Source: Aestuariivirga sp. (GTDB lineage: Bacteria; Pseudomonadota; Alphaproteobacteria; Rhizobiales; Aestuariivirgaceae). From it: a stretch of DNA of 6,413 bases. Every line of letters starts with the position of its first letter. The first letter of the stretch is position 1. A program made the translations under genes and the position numbers. Below, piece after piece: positions 6,239-6,413 of the stretch. The DNA lies in assembly GCA_020252385.1 (NCBI GenBank), contig JADCDC010000462.1, positions 1-6,413 on the forward strand. Direction: 5' to 3'. The notes beneath the pieces are model-generated. The model made no database searches. It had not been told where the DNA came from and saw only the letters and a list, made by a program, of their open reading frames with translations.

Positions 6239-6413
6239 TGTTGCTGGTGCTCTTGGCAGATGCGGCCGATGTCGTCCTCGCTCAGCGGATCCTCGAACAG
6301 CATGCAGTGATGCGGGCCTCTGGCGTCATCGCTTCTGCCGCGCTCGCGGAAGAAGCGGCAGGAGGAGCAGAGGCCGAAGCTCCGAAGCCCCGAGCGCGCA
6401 AGTTCACGGTCCA
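6232..6413 (-). CDS. Cys/His-rich protein of unknown function, C-terminal 59 residues only
   Basis: The frame is open from the right edge to a TAG at 6234-6232. The visible tail reads as a soluble segment with SFGLCSSCRFFRERG, then GPHHCMLFEDPLSEDDIGRICQEH. Numbered from the first whole codon, cysteines are at 15, 18, 36 and 52 and histidines at 34, 35 and 55. The CxxC pair followed by HHC and a final CxxH suggests a small metal-binding (probably zinc) module. Comparable Cys-rich tails occur, as far as I recall, in small alphaproteobacterial proteins and behind some MarR-type DNA-binding domains; I cannot verify this and the N-terminal part is missing. Codon use is GC-rich like the neighbours, and the evenly spaced Cys/His pattern argues for a real gene. 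It ends 11 bp from the TauE-like gene. Function is unassigned. Confidence 0.65.
   Translation of the reverse strand, partial: DRELARSGLRSFGLCSSCRFFRERGRSDDARGPHHCMLFEDPLSEDDIGRICQEHQQQG

Noticed and set aside
1..6413. Search for CRISPR arrays, insertion sequences, tRNA or rRNA genes and phage genes
   Set aside because: No regularly spaced repeats, transposase motifs, terminal repeats or cloverleaf-like sequence were noticed. The window is almost fully explained by conserved chromosomal genes.

Overview
The window looks like an ordinary chromosomal segment of a GC-rich alphaproteobacterium, most likely of the Rhizobiales (Hyphomicrobiales). The evidence is a ChvI/ChvG two-component pair with near-textbook ChvI sequence, a short alphaproteobacterial-type HPr kinase directly behind it, and an ATP-type PEP carboxykinase gene close by. 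This linkage is known from Sinorhizobium and Agrobacterium relatives. No mobile element, CRISPR array, tRNA or rRNA was seen. Genus cannot be decided from this sequence.

Layout. On the minus strand, reading from about 2879 down to 1, lies the operon chvI (response regulator), chvG (sensor kinase) and hprK (HPr kinase/phosphorylase, cut by the window edge). chvI and chvG are 27 bp apart; chvG and hprK overlap by 8 bp. A 96-bp divergent intergenic region (2880-2975) separates chvI from a plus-strand gene for a HugZ-like flavin split-barrel/DUF2470 protein (2976-3686). After a relatively AT-rich 130-bp gap comes pckA (3817-5424), then 46 bp later a TauE/SafE-family membrane transporter (5471-6220). 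A minus-strand partial gene with a Cys/His-rich C-terminus enters from the right edge and converges on the transporter, with 11 bp between the stop codons.

How the genes may work together. In characterised rhizobia ChvG/ChvI senses acid and envelope conditions and controls exopolysaccharide, motility and central metabolism. HPr kinase belongs to the regulatory nitrogen/carbon PTS, which reads the PEP/pyruvate state, and PckA makes PEP from oxaloacetate during gluconeogenic growth. The block therefore places an envelope sensor, a phosphotransfer regulator and a PEP-producing enzyme side by side. That they form one regulatory circuit is inference from family knowledge and synteny.

No clearly novel system is visible. 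The points most worth checking are small-scale: a GC hairpin between the only good Shine-Dalgarno sequence and the chvG start, a 9/10-matched inverted repeat in the chvI/HugZ-like divergent promoter region, a stem-loop whose arms contain both convergent stop codons, and the unidentified Cys/His-rich protein at the right edge.
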